A stretch of DNA of 64,000 nt from the NCBI RefSeq assembly GCF_017377775.1, contig NZ_JAFVLN010000005.1, forward strand, positions 310,001 to 374,000, written 5' to 3'. Source of the stretch: Streptomyces sp. VRA16 Mangrove soil. GTDB taxonomy: Bacteria; Actinomycetota; Actinomycetes; Streptomycetales; Streptomycetaceae. A model generated the notes under the pieces. It saw only the letters and a list, made by a program, of their open reading frames with translations, was not told where the DNA came from and did no database searches. The position numbers were made by a program, and so were the translations under genes. Each line of letters opens with the position of its first letter. The first letter of the stretch is position 1. Below, piece after piece: positions 16,757 through 26,102 of the stretch.

Positions 16757-18187
16757 ATGCCCCCGTCCCCCGCGGCCGCCGCCGCTGCCCTCCGCTCCCG
16801 TCCCCTGCGCCGCACCCTGGCACCGGGCGCCGTCGCGCTCGCGCTTCTGCTCAGCGCGGCGGTCGGCACGACCACCCGGGCCCCCTCCGTCTGGGGCCTG
16901 CTGCCGATCGCGCTCTACGCCGTGCTCGCGCTCACGGGGCTCGATCTCGTGCTCGTCACCGGCGTGGCGCTGCTCAGCGCCGTCCTGGTCGCCCTGCCGT
17001 CCCCGGGCCGGGCCGGTGACGTACTCGCCGGGTCCGTGACCGACCCCGTCACGGTCATCGGCCTGATCATCGTGCTCGGGGCCGCTGCGGGCGAGGTGCT
17101 GCTGCGCACCGGTGTCGCCGACACGCTGGTGCGCGCCGTCCTGCGCGTCGCCGAGGGCCGCGGCACCACGGTCCTGATGTACGGGATGATGGCGGCCTGC
17201 ATGATCCTGGTGGCCGGGCTCGGCACGCTCGCCGGAGCGCTCGCCATCGCGGCGCCGCTGCTGGTGCCGGTCGCCGCGCGGGCCGGGTTCACCCGGTCGG
17301 CGACGGCGGCCACGATGTTCCTCGGTGGCTGCGCGGGGCTCGCCCTCGCCCCGTTCGCCGGCTCCAACATCGCCATCATGAACACGGCCGACGCCGGCTA
17401 CCTCACGTATCTGGCCGTCGGCGCCGGCCCGCTCGCCGTGCTGTCCCTGCTCCTCGCCGCCGTGGTGGTGCCCTGGGTGCAGCGCCGCAGTGCCGCCCGC
17501 GGCGACCACTACCGGCCCGAGGAGGTCGGCGAGGAGCGGCGGTCCGACGTCCCACCGCGCGAGGCCGCCCGGACCCGGCGCGCCACGTGGGTGTTCGTCG
17601 CCGCGCTCGCCGCCACCGTCTGCTGCGCCGCGGTCACCAAGGCGGGCACGACGTTCCCGCTGCTCGCCCTGCCCCTGCTGATCGTGGTGACGGCGGCGGC
17701 CGCCGGGCTGACGCCGCGCCGCGCGGTGGGCGCGGCGCTGACCGGCGCGCGCCGCATGCTGCCGATGCTGCTGCTGTTCTGGATGCTGGCGGCGCTGTTC
17801 GGCTTCATCGATCTGCTGCACCCCTACGACGTGGTCCTGGACCGGTTCGGTCCCGGCCTGCGCCATATGGCTCCCCTGCCGTTCGCGCTGGCGGTGGCGG
17901 CGCTCGGCTGGGTGGGGGTGCCGGGTGCGACGGCGGCCCAGGTGATCCTCATCGGCGAGGTGTTCGGGCCGCTCGGCGACCAGTTGGGCCTCACTCCCGC
18001 GGCCTGGACCGTGATCCTGCTGTGGGCCTCCAAGGCGGACACCTACGGCCCGCTGCCCAACGCCAACATGGTCGGCGCCATGGGCATGGCCCGGGCCGAC
18101 CGGCTCCCCTACCTCCTCGGCACCGGATGGGCGCTGCTCGTCCCGGCGTGCGCGCTGTACACGGCCCTGCTCGCTCTGATCCTGTGA
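16757..18187 (+). CDS. NhaC/GntP-like multi-spanning permease
   Basis: A 476-residue inner-membrane protein with about 11-12 hydrophobic segments. Two halves each carry glycine-rich re-entrant-like segments (LGTLAGALAIAAPLL and VGVPGATAAQVILI), and the motif APFAGSNIAIMNTADAGY in the first half and SKADTYGPLPNANM in the second resemble those of ion-coupled carriers of the Na+/H+ antiporter and gluconate permease superfamily. ATG 16757 has GAGGA 6 nt upstream and starts 46 nt after the PLP enzyme gene, so the two are probably one operon. It likely moves the substrate or product of the neighbouring enzymes; the ligand is inferred only from context. Confidence 0.78.
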   Translation: MPPSPAAAAAALRSRPLRRTLAPGAVALALLLSAAVGTTTRAPSVWGLLPIALYAVLALTGLDLVLVTGVALLSAVLVALPSPGRAGDVLAGSVTDPVTVIGLIIVLGAAAGEVLLRTGVADTLVRAVLRVAEGRGTTVLMYGMMAACMILVAGLGTLAGALAIAAPLLVPVAARAGFTRSATAATMFLGGCAGLALAPFAGSNIAIMNTADAGYLTYLAVGAGPLAVLSLLLAAVVVPWVQRRSAARGDHYRPEEVGEERRSDVPPREAARTRRATWVFVAALAATVCCAAVTKAGTTFPLLALPLLIVVTAAAAGLTPRRAVGAALTGARRMLPMLLLFWMLAALFGFIDLLHPYDVVLDRFGPGLRHMAPLPFALAVAALGWVGVPGATAAQVILIGEVFGPLGDQLGLTPAAWTVILLWASKADTYGPLPNANMVGAMGMARADRLPYLLGTGWALLVPACALYTALLALIL

Positions 18188-18240
18188 TCCCCCAGCCGCA
18201 CCCGCCCGCACCGCCCGCGTCCTCCAGGAAGTGAACCGCC

Positions 18241-19824
18241 ATGCCCGATCCCACCGCCCCGTACGACGTCCTGATCACCGGCGGTGCCGTACTCGACGGC
18301 ACCGGCTCCGCCCCGCGCCGTGCCGACGTCGGCGTGCTCGACGGCCGGATCGTCCACGTCGGCGCCCTGGACCCCGCGCGCACGGCCGTGACGGTCCTCG
18401 ACGCGACCGGGCTGATCATCACTCCCGGCTTCATCGACCTGCACTCCCACGCCGACTTCTCCGTCCTCGCGATGCCGGACGCCGAGGCGTGTCTGCGGCA
18501 GGGGGTGACGACGGTGGTCACCGGCAACTGCGGTCTGTCGCCGTTCCCCACGGCGGCCGGTGAGGCGGCGGACGGGAGCGGTCCCGGGACCCTGGCCGGC
18601 GCCCAGTGGACGGATCTGGACGCGTTCGCCGCGGCCGTGGACGCCGCCCGGCCGGCCGTGAACGTCGCCCCGCTCGTCGGTCACGGCGCCCTGCGCACCG
18701 CGGTGACCGGCGCCGCCCGCACCCCGGCCGGGCCCGCCGAACTGGACGCCATGCGTGCCCTGCTGGCGCGCGCCGCCGACCAGGGCGTCTTCGGCCTGTC
18801 CACCGGGCTGATCTACGCGCCCGGTTCGTTCGCGACGACGGACGAGATCGTCGCGCTGGCCACCGAGGCGGCCGGGCGCGGGCTGCTCTACGCGACGCAC
18901 ATGCGCGACGAGGGCGACCGTCTCGTCGAGGCCGTCGAGGAGGCCGTCGCCGTCGCCGAGGCGTCCGGGGTGCGGCTGCAGATCTCGCACCTGAAGGCCA
19001 TGGGGCCCGCGAACCACGGCAAGGTCGTCACCGCCCTCGGGCTGATCGACGCGGCCGCGGCCCGCGGCCTGGACGTGGCCTGCGACGTCTACCCGTACAC
19101 CGCGTCGTCGACCCGGCTGACCTCGCGGCTGCCGGACTGGGCGATGGACGGCGGCCCGAGCGCGCTCGTCGAGCGGCTCGCCGATCCGGCGGCCCGGGAG
19201 CGGATCCTCGACGATCTGCGGCCCGCCGTGGGGCGGACGTTCCTGCCCGAGGGCGTCGTCCTGGCCATGCTGGGACCGGGCCGCTACAGCGACCGGATCG
19301 GCGCCAGCATCGCCGACATCGCCCGCGACGAGGGCACCGAGCCGGCCGCCGCGGTCCTCGACGTCCTCGCCGCCCACCAGGGCGAGGTCATGATCGTCAA
19401 CCATGCCATGGCGGAGGCGGACGTCGAGACCGTGCTGCGCCACCCCGACGCGGCCGTGGCCAGCGACGGCTGGGTGCTGCACGCACCGGGCGACGGCCAC
19501 CCGCACCCCCGCAACTTCGGGACGTTCGCCCGCGTCCTCGGCCGGTACGTGCGCGAGCGGGAGACCCTCGGACTCGCCGACGCGGTACGGAAGATGACGC
19601 AGCTCCCGGCGTCCCGGCTGCCCCTGCCGGACCGGGGCACGCTGGCGCCCGGCCGGATCGCCGATCTCGTCGTCCTCGACCCGGAGCGGGTCGCGGACAC
19701 GGCGACGTTCGCCGACCCCTGGCAGTACGCGACCGGCGTCCGGGACGTCCTGGTGCGTGGCGAGTTCGTACTCCGGGACGGTGCCGCGACGGGCGCCCGA
19801 CCGGGCCGCACGCTGCGCCGCTGA
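18241..19824 (+). CDS. N-acyl-D-amino-acid deacylase (D-aminoacylase)
   Basis: A 527-residue amidohydrolase-superfamily zinc enzyme that removes the acyl group from N-acyl-D-amino acids. Metal ligands of the family are visible: His68 and His70 in FIDLHSHADF, the bridging Cys97 in VTGNCGLSPF, and the later histidines in ATHMRDEGD and LQISHLKAMG, with the catalytic Asp in AVASDGW. The C-terminal beta-sandwich ends with LAPGRIADLVVLDPERV. It starts 53 nt after the permease gene and closes the PucR-linked cassette, pointing to uptake and use of N-acyl-D-amino acids or to turnover of cell-wall-derived D-amino acids. Confidence 0.92.
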   Translation: MPDPTAPYDVLITGGAVLDGTGSAPRRADVGVLDGRIVHVGALDPARTAVTVLDATGLIITPGFIDLHSHADFSVLAMPDAEACLRQGVTTVVTGNCGLSPFPTAAGEAADGSGPGTLAGAQWTDLDAFAAAVDAARPAVNVAPLVGHGALRTAVTGAARTPAGPAELDAMRALLARAADQGVFGLSTGLIYAPGSFATTDEIVALATEAAGRGLLYATHMRDEGDRLVEAVEEAVAVAEASGVRLQISHLKAMGPANHGKVVTALGLIDAAAARGLDVACDVYPYTASSTRLTSRLPDWAMDGGPSALVERLADPAARERILDDLRPAVGRTFLPEGVVLAMLGPGRYSDRIGASIADIARDEGTEPAAAVLDVLAAHQGEVMIVNHAMAEADVETVLRHPDAAVASDGWVLHAPGDGHPHPRNFGTFARVLGRYVRERETLGLADAVRKMTQLPASRLPLPDRGTLAPGRIADLVVLDPERVADTATFADPWQYATGVRDVLVRGEFVLRDGAATGARPGRTLRR

Positions 19825-19843
19825 GGCGGCACGGCGCCCGCGG

Positions 19844-21889
19844 TCAGGCGTCCGGCACGACGAAGTCGCACCACACCGCCTTGCCCTCGCCGCGCGGCTC
19901 GACGCCCCAGCGCGACGCCAGGGCCTCCACCAGGAGCATGCCGCGCCCGGAGGTCGCCGTCTCCCCCGGTGTGCGGCGGTGCGGGCGGGCGCTGGAGCGG
20001 TCCTTGACCCACAGGCGGACCGCGCGCGGCGGCCCGGTGAGCACTTCCAGGGTGAGCACGGCGCCGCCCTCGGTGTGCATGAGGGCGTTGACCAGCAGCT
20101 CCCCGGCAGCGACCTCGACGTCGTCGGCCATGCCGCCCAGGCCCCAGGCGGTGAGGTGCTCGCGCAGCGCGGCCCGTGCGTCGGAGAGCCCGTCGGGGTC
20201 GGCCTGATGGACGTAGCGGTGGATGCGCGGCGCCTGTTCGGTGCCCGAGTCGGGGACACGGCGCAGGACGAGCAGGGCGACGTCGTCTCCGCTGCCCCAC
20301 TTCTCCCACAGGGACCGGGAGAGGTGGTCGGCGACCTCCTCGGCCGTGTGCGGCCCCTCGCTCAGCGCGGTGGCCAGGGCGCGCATGCCGGCGTCGACGT
20401 CGCTGCCCGGCTCCTCCACGAGGCCGTCGGTGCACAGCACCAGGGTCTCGCCGGGGACGAGATCGAGCCGGGTCTCGGGGAACTCGTCCTGCTCGAACTC
20501 GGTGGCCAGACCCAGCGGCAGTCCGCCGCGCAGCCGGGGGATGCCGACCCGGCCGTCGGTGTGCCGCACGAGCGGGGGCAGATGTCCGGCCCGCACGGCG
20601 CGGACGATCCCGGTCGCCGGGTCGAACTGCGCGTACGTACAGGTCGCGAACCGTTCCGTGTCCAGTTCGGCCAGAAAGCGGGAGGCCCGTGACAGCACGG
20701 CGGAGGGCGGGTGCCCCTCGCCGGCGAACGCCCGCAGCGCGATGCGGAGCTGGCCCATGATCGCGGCCGCGTGGGTGTCGTGTCCCTGGACGTCGCCGAC
20801 GACCACGCCGACACGGCCCCGCGGCAGCACGATGACGTCGTAGAAGTCGCCGCCGACCTGCCGGCCGCCCCAGGCGGCGTGGTAGCGCACCGCGAGCTCG
20901 GTGTCGCGGACCTGGGGGATGTCCTTGGGCAGCATCGTGGCCTGGAGGCTGCGGGCCAGATCGCGTTCCTCGTCGAAGAGGATGGCCCGCTGGAGGGACT
21001 GGGCGACGATGCCGGACAGGCCGATGCACAGGTTGCGGTCGGCGTCGGAGAACTCGCGGCGGCCGCGGTAGAAGAGGCCGAGGCCGCCGATGGCACGGTC
21101 CTGCGCGACCAGCGGCAGGAACGCCGCGGAGTCCAGTTTGAGCCGGTCGATGTAGGGACCGAGCCGCTGGAACCGGTCGGCGAGGTGGGGCAGGTCCACG
21201 ACGAACCGGGGCCTGCGGTGCATGACCACCTCGGCGAGCGGCAGCGAGTCGTCGATCTGGTGCAGTTTGAGCTCGTCGAGCAGCTGCATCGACTGCCCCA
21301 CCAGGGCGATCAGCTTGAGCTCGTCGCCCTCGACCAGGCCGAGGACCAGTCCGTCGGCGGCGAACCGGTCGAGGCCGCTGGCGCCGGACAGGACGGCCAC
21401 GACGTCGTCGACGGTGACGGCCCGGGAGAGCGCCTCGGTGGTGCCCTGGACCATGAGGGCGACGCGGCGGCGCTTCGCGTCGACCCCGTCGAGCCCGGCC
21501 AGCTCGGCCGGTTCGTGCGGGGCGGCGCGCAGGATGCCGACGACGCGGACGGCACGGCCCTCGGCGTCCCGCAGGACGTGCCCCGAGGCGTGCGTGAGGC
21601 GGGAGGTGCCGTCGCCCAGGCTGACCTGGAAGTACACGCCGTAGCTGTCGCTGCCGGTCTCGACCGCCTCGTTGACGACGGACGTGACCCGCACCGCCTC
21701 CTCGGGAGGGATCCGGCGCCGCAGCGACTCCGCCGTGCCCCGGAACTCCTCCGCGGGCAGGTCGAGAACGGTCAGGCAGTTGTCGTCGAGGTGGAGCGCG
21801 CCGCTTTCGAGGTCCCACTCGAAGCTGCCCATCCCGGTCAGGCGCAGGCGCTCTTCCAGTCCGATGTCCGGCTCGTGTGCAGGGCCCAT
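19844..21889 (-). CDS. PAS-GAF-SpoIIE phosphatase-HATPase signalling protein
   Basis: A 681-residue cytoplasmic signalling protein. Domains in order: a PAS-like sensor (MGSFEWDLESGALHLDDN, residues about 20-130), a GAF domain (VDDVVAVLSGASG to the helix before RDLARSLQATMLP), a PP2C/SpoIIE phosphatase with VGGDFYDVIV and GDVQGHD holding the metal aspartates, and a C-terminal anti-sigma-type ATPase (AAGELLVNALMHTEGG with the N-box asparagine, later GRGMLLVEALASRWGVE). Such proteins combine kinase and phosphatase arms of partner switching for sigma factors. The G1 box reads KDRSSARP, the relaxed form usual in streptomycetes. ATG 21889 follows GGAGAG. Its sigma-factor partner is not nearby. Confidence 0.9.
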   Translation of the reverse strand: MGPAHEPDIGLEERLRLTGMGSFEWDLESGALHLDDNCLTVLDLPAEEFRGTAESLRRRIPPEEAVRVTSVVNEAVETGSDSYGVYFQVSLGDGTSRLTHASGHVLRDAEGRAVRVVGILRAAPHEPAELAGLDGVDAKRRRVALMVQGTTEALSRAVTVDDVVAVLSGASGLDRFAADGLVLGLVEGDELKLIALVGQSMQLLDELKLHQIDDSLPLAEVVMHRRPRFVVDLPHLADRFQRLGPYIDRLKLDSAAFLPLVAQDRAIGGLGLFYRGRREFSDADRNLCIGLSGIVAQSLQRAILFDEERDLARSLQATMLPKDIPQVRDTELAVRYHAAWGGRQVGGDFYDVIVLPRGRVGVVVGDVQGHDTHAAAIMGQLRIALRAFAGEGHPPSAVLSRASRFLAELDTERFATCTYAQFDPATGIVRAVRAGHLPPLVRHTDGRVGIPRLRGGLPLGLATEFEQDEFPETRLDLVPGETLVLCTDGLVEEPGSDVDAGMRALATALSEGPHTAEEVADHLSRSLWEKWGSGDDVALLVLRRVPDSGTEQAPRIHRYVHQADPDGLSDARAALREHLTAWGLGGMADDVEVAAGELLVNALMHTEGGAVLTLEVLTGPPRAVRLWVKDRSSARPHRRTPGETATSGRGMLLVEALASRWGVEPRGEGKAVWCDFVVPDA

Positions 21890-22013
21890 GTGACTCTCCG
21901 GTTAACTGCTCCGCCACCATATCGGCCGGGTGCCGACCGCGCTCGGCGGCGACCGCGCTCCCGAGCTGCGCATCCGGGCGCGTCGTACGCCGGGTCCGGG
22001 GCATCCGGAGTGC

Positions 22014-22841
22014 ATGGGTATCGACGCGACAGCACAGCGCGCGACGTACGAGGTACGTCGCATCACCGGCGGGCGCATCGCCCGTGGCACGGCTCGGGCC
22101 GGGTTCGTGGCGCGGGGCCTCGTGTATCTGCTGATCGGGTTGCTCGCTCTGCGGATCGCCTTCTCCGACGGCGCCTCGCAGCAGGCGGACCGGGGCGGCG
22201 CCCTCGCCGAGGTGGCGCGGCAGCCGTTCGGCCTGGGCCTGGTATGGGCGATCGGGGTGGGATTCGCGGGGCTGGCCGTGTGGCGGCTCTCGCAGGCCCT
22301 GACGCGGGGCGAGTCGGTGGGGCACCGGCTGCTGGCGGCGGGCCGGTTCGTCTTCTACGGCGTGGTCGGCTGGTCGGTGATCGCGTTCGCGGCGGGCAAC
22401 CGGTCGAGCGGCAGCGGTGACACCGACCGGCAGTCGAAGGACCTCACGGCGACGGCCCTGGACCATACGGGCGGCGTGTGGCTGGTGGGGACCGTGGGCG
22501 CCGGGTTCGTGATCGCGGGCGGCTGGCTGGCGGTGCGGGCGGTGCGCCGCGCGCATCTGCGCCGGCTGCGGACGTCGGAGATGTCCCGCAGGGTGCGGCG
22601 CGTCGTCGACGTCCTCGGGACGGTGGGCGGCACGGCGCGCGGTGTCGTGTGCGCCGCGGCCGGTGTCTTCGTGATCGTGGCGGCGGTGCGGCGCGAGCCC
22701 GGCAGGGCCAAGGGCATGGACGACACGCTGCGTTCCTTCGCCCACACTCCGGCGGGTCCGTGGCTGCTGGTCGCGGTGGCGGTGGGGCTCGCGGTCTTCG
22801 GGGTGTTCTCGTGCGCGGAGGCACGGTGGCGACGGCTGTGA
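22014..22841 (+). CDS. DUF1206 family membrane protein
   Basis: A 275-residue integral membrane protein with six predicted spans arranged as three repeated pairs. Each repeat opens with an arginine-rich helix and a glycine-containing span (ARAGFVARGLVYLLIG, AGRFVFYGVVGWSVI, VGGTARGVVCAAAG), which is the DUF1206 pattern. No function is established for the family. ATG 22014 has CGGAG just upstream, closer than usual. The gene is divergent from the PAS-GAF phosphatase and stands alone. Confidence 0.85.
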   Translation: MGIDATAQRATYEVRRITGGRIARGTARAGFVARGLVYLLIGLLALRIAFSDGASQQADRGGALAEVARQPFGLGLVWAIGVGFAGLAVWRLSQALTRGESVGHRLLAAGRFVFYGVVGWSVIAFAAGNRSSGSGDTDRQSKDLTATALDHTGGVWLVGTVGAGFVIAGGWLAVRAVRRAHLRRLRTSEMSRRVRRVVDVLGTVGGTARGVVCAAAGVFVIVAAVRREPGRAKGMDDTLRSFAHTPAGPWLLVAVAVGLAVFGVFSCAEARWRRL

Positions 22842-22872
22842 CCGGGTGGTGCGTACGGGCGTGTCGCGCGGG

Positions 22873-24099
22873 TCAGTAGTGATCCGCGGTGCCGAGGTAC
22901 TGCTCGGCGAACGCGGCGGCGGCGAGCGGTGAGGTGAACAGGCGGCGCAGCCGGGCCAGGCTGGTGCCGGTGCGGAACGGGTCCCCGGTCGCCGCCCCGT
23001 GGTACACCTCCGACAGCCACTGGGAGAACTCCTGGTAGTCCCAGACCCGGCGCAGGCAGACCTGCGAGTAGCCGGCGAGCGCCGCCCCGTCGGGGTCCGC
23101 GCCGGTGAGGCGGGCGGTGAGGGCGTCGGCGAGCAGGAAAGCGTCGTACAGGGCCAGGTTGAGGCCCTTGGCGGCGATCGGGGCGACTAGGTGGGCGGCG
23201 TCCCCGGCGAGGTACAGCCGCCCGGCGGCCATGGGTTCGACCACGTAGTCGTGCATGTCCAGGACGCGCTTCTCGATGATCGGCCCCTCGCTGAGGGGTG
23301 CGGCGCCGTCCGCGGCCAGGCGGCTGCGCAGCTGGGCCCAGATCCGGTCGTCCGGCCAGTTCTCCGGGTCGTCGCCGGGCGGGCACTGGAGGTAGAAGCG
23401 GGTGAGCTCGGGGCTGCGCGGCATCTGTCCCGCGAAGCCGTCCGGGTGCACGCCGAACAGGACGGTGTCCGCGGAGGGTGGGGTCTCGGCGAGCAGGGCC
23501 AGCCAGCCGATGCCGTAGTCGTGGCGGGCGACGCGGAAGCGGCCTTCGGGCAGCGCGGCCCTGCTGACGCCGCGCGCCCCGTCGCAGCCCGCCACGTAGG
23601 CGCAGTGGATGCGGCGCCGCCGGCCGGTGCCGGGGCAGGTGTAGGAGACGGCGGGCCGGTCGGAGTCCAGGTCGTGCAGTTGTACGTCGCGCACGCCGAA
23701 GCGGATGTCGCCGCCGCGGACGTCTGCGTACGCGCGCACCAGATCGGTGACGAGGAGCGGCTGCGGATAGACGAAGTGGTGACTGCCCGTCACCTTCTGG
23801 TAGTCGAAGCGATGTTGCTCGCCCTCGAAGCGGAAGGTGCAGGCGGTGTGCCGCTCGGCTCCGGTGAGGAGGGTGGTGACGAGGCCGCGCCGGTGGAGGG
23901 CGCGCACCGCCCACTCCTCGATGACGCCCGCGCGCGGCCGGTGCTCGATGAAGTCCCGGGTCTCGCACTCCAGGACCACGCAGTCGACGCCGGCCGCGCG
24001 CAGGACGCCGCCGAGGGCGAGTCCGGCGGGGCCCGCGCCGACGACGACCACCGAACTGCGTTCCGTGGCAGGGGTGTCGGGCTCGTCGGGTGCGGTCAC
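22873..24099 (-). CDS. pobA: 4-hydroxybenzoate 3-monooxygenase
   Basis: A 408-residue class A flavoprotein hydroxylase. It shows the N-terminal FAD loop (VVVVGAGPAGLALGGVL), the DG motif (YVAGCDGARGVSR) and the GD motif (LYLAGDAAHLVAPIAAKGLNLA), with the AKGLNLA continuation typical of PobA. PobA converts 4-hydroxybenzoate to protocatechuate using NAD(P)H and oxygen. About 14 residues longer than the Pseudomonas enzyme at the N-terminus. GTG 24099 was chosen because the FAD loop begins about 18 residues later. No pcaGH genes lie in the window, so the protocatechuate ring-cleavage enzymes would have to be elsewhere. Confidence 0.88.
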   Translation of the reverse strand: MTAPDEPDTPATERSSVVVVGAGPAGLALGGVLRAAGVDCVVLECETRDFIEHRPRAGVIEEWAVRALHRRGLVTTLLTGAERHTACTFRFEGEQHRFDYQKVTGSHHFVYPQPLLVTDLVRAYADVRGGDIRFGVRDVQLHDLDSDRPAVSYTCPGTGRRRRIHCAYVAGCDGARGVSRAALPEGRFRVARHDYGIGWLALLAETPPSADTVLFGVHPDGFAGQMPRSPELTRFYLQCPPGDDPENWPDDRIWAQLRSRLAADGAAPLSEGPIIEKRVLDMHDYVVEPMAAGRLYLAGDAAHLVAPIAAKGLNLALYDAFLLADALTARLTGADPDGAALAGYSQVCLRRVWDYQEFSQWLSEVYHGAATGDPFRTGTSLARLRRLFTSPLAAAAFAEQYLGTADHY

Positions 24100-24127
24100 C
24101 CGGCCAGTATGGCGGTGCGGGCGGCCG

Positions 24128-25123
24128 TCACGTGGCGAGATCGACGCGGGTGCCGAGGCCGCGTTCCCCGGCGAGGTCGATGAGCAGCCGGGCCACGGCG
24201 AGATCCTGGAGGCCGACGCCCACGGAGTCGAACAGGGTGAGGTCGGTGTCGGCGGTGCGGCCCGGTGCGGTGCCCGCGAGGACGTCGCCGAGCTCGGTAC
24301 GGAAGTCGTCCTCGGCCAGGGCTCCTTCGGCGAGCGGGATGAGCACCTCGCCGGATTTCGTCCGGGCGGTGTCGTAGGCGTCGACGACGACGCGGCAGCG
24401 CCGGACCGCTTCCGTGTCGAGTTCACGGTGGTCGGGGCGGGGCGGGGCGCCGACCGCGTTGAGGTGCTGACCGGGTGCCAGCCAGGCGCCCTCGACGAGC
24501 GGTTCGCGGGACGGGGTGAGGGTGCACAGCACGTCGGACGCCTCGGTGACGGCGCGCGGGTGGTCCATCACCTGTGCGGGGAGCCCGAGTTCGGCGCCGA
24601 TCCAGGCGGCCAGGTCGTGGGCGCGGTCCTGGGTGCGGCCCCACAGCACGATCTGTTCGTAGGGGCGGCCGGGCAGCAGGGCGCGCACGTGGGCGCGGGC
24701 CAGCGGCCCTGTGCCGATGAGGCCGAGGGTGGCGGCGTCGGCGCGGGCCAGCGCGTCGGTGGCGACCGCGGTGGCGGCGGCGGTACGGACACGGGTGAGT
24801 TCCGCGCCGTCGAGCAGGGCGAGGCAGGCCCCGGTGTCCGCGTCGGCGACGAGGACGGTGGACCGTTGCACGGGCAGCCCGCGGTCCCGGTTGCCGGGCA
24901 GGTCGGCGAGGAGTTTGACGCCGGCGAGGCCGTCACTCGCCGACGCCGCGGCCATGGCGACGAACGTGCCGTCCGTGTCGGGAAGTTGCAGCGCCGGCGG
25001 TGCGGGCAGGACGGCCCGGCCGAGGGCCAGGTCACGGTGTGCGGTGGCGACGGCGGCCGCCACCGCCTCGGTCCGGTCGGCGAGCAGGTCGCGGATGGTG
25101 GAGCGCGTGAGAATCAGAGTCAT
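24128..25123 (-). CDS. ornithine cyclodeaminase / mu-crystallin family protein
   Basis: A 331-residue Rossmann-fold protein. Substrate and NAD features of the family are present: the lysine in LAGVKLLADLPGNRDRG, the dinucleotide loop LGLIGTGPLARAHV and the late active-site aspartate in VGVGLQDLAV. Family members are ornithine cyclodeaminases, N-alkyl amino-acid dehydrogenases or ketimine reductases, so the exact reaction is open. It lies 28 nt upstream of pobA and 52 nt downstream of the last ABC permease gene on the same strand, so it could be the enzymatic tail of the ABC operon. Confidence 0.85.
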   Translation of the reverse strand: MTLILTRSTIRDLLADRTEAVAAAVATAHRDLALGRAVLPAPPALQLPDTDGTFVAMAAASASDGLAGVKLLADLPGNRDRGLPVQRSTVLVADADTGACLALLDGAELTRVRTAAATAVATDALARADAATLGLIGTGPLARAHVRALLPGRPYEQIVLWGRTQDRAHDLAAWIGAELGLPAQVMDHPRAVTEASDVLCTLTPSREPLVEGAWLAPGQHLNAVGAPPRPDHRELDTEAVRRCRVVVDAYDTARTKSGEVLIPLAEGALAEDDFRTELGDVLAGTAPGRTADTDLTLFDSVGVGLQDLAVARLLIDLAGERGLGTRVDLAT

Positions 25124-25175
25124 GGTGCCGATACTCCTGACATGCGGGTGCTGTTGTCCGGCGGGGAGGGGCGGG

Positions 25176-26102
25176 TCAACTGCCGCGCACGAAGGGGACG
25201 GTGAGCCCCGAGGGCGCGCGGCTGCGCCCCACCAGGCCGCTGACGGCGAGGAGCGCGAACACGTACGGAAGGGTGACGAGCAGGGGCGCGGACAGGTGCA
25301 GGCCGAGGGCGGGGGCCGCGAACTGCAGGGACTGGGCGAGGCCGAAGACGAGGCACGCCAGCAGCGTCGGCCAGGCCCGCCAGCGGCCCGCGATGACGGC
25401 GACGACCGCGAGGTAGCCGATGCCGCCGGTGATGTTGTCGCTGAAGGCGTGCACCTCGGACAGGGCGAGGTGGGCGCCCGCGAGGGCGGAGGTGACGCCG
25501 GTGAGCAGGACCACGGCGTACCGGATCGGCCGCACGGGCAGTCCGCACCGGTCGGCGGTGAGGGCGTCCTCGCCGACCGCGTCGACGGCGAGACCCCAGG
25601 TCGTACGGCGGCTCAGGGTGACGGCGAGCAGCGCGGTGACGGCGAACGCCGCGTAACCGAGGACGGTCTGTTCGAAGAGCGCGGGCCCTAGTACGGGGAT
25701 CGAGTGCAGGCCGGGCACGGGCAGCGGGGCGAAGCCGGGCAGCGCCTTGTCCTGCGCCCCGTCGCCGAACAGCAGCCGGGAGCCGTAGGTGGTCGCGCCG
25801 AGCGCCAGGGCGTTCGCGGTGATGCCGGTGACGATCTGGTCGGCGCGCAGGCTGACGCTCAGCAGCGCCTGGAGCGCGGCGAAGAGGAGACCGGCCGCGA
25901 GTGCGGTGAGCACCCCGACACCCGCGCTGCCCGAGGCATGGGCTCCCGCGGCGCCCGCGAAGGCGCCGGTGAGCATCATGCCTTCGACGGAGAGGTTCAG
26001 AACTCCCGCGCGTTCGCTGAGGAGTTCACCCGAGGAGGCGAGCAGGAGGGGCAGCGCCATGCGGACGCCGCCGGAGGCGAGTTCGTCGACGACGGCGCTC
26101 AT
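25176..26102 (-). CDS. ABC transporter permease (BMP/nucleoside type, second permease)
   Basis: A 308-residue membrane protein with about eight spans of the BPD-transp-2 permease fold. ERAGVLNLSVEGMMLTGAF is the conserved cytoplasmic loop that contacts the ATPase in nucleoside and BMP-type importers. The start codon overlaps the stop of the upstream permease gene (TCAT at 26099-26102), so translation is coupled. It pairs with the upstream 380-residue permease to form the translocation channel. Confidence 0.9.
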   Translation of the reverse strand: MSAVVDELASGGVRMALPLLLASSGELLSERAGVLNLSVEGMMLTGAFAGAAGAHASGSAGVGVLTALAAGLLFAALQALLSVSLRADQIVTGITANALALGATTYGSRLLFGDGAQDKALPGFAPLPVPGLHSIPVLGPALFEQTVLGYAAFAVTALLAVTLSRRTTWGLAVDAVGEDALTADRCGLPVRPIRYAVVLLTGVTSALAGAHLALSEVHAFSDNITGGIGYLAVVAVIAGRWRAWPTLLACLVFGLAQSLQFAAPALGLHLSAPLLVTLPYVFALLAVSGLVGRSRAPSGLTVPFVRGS

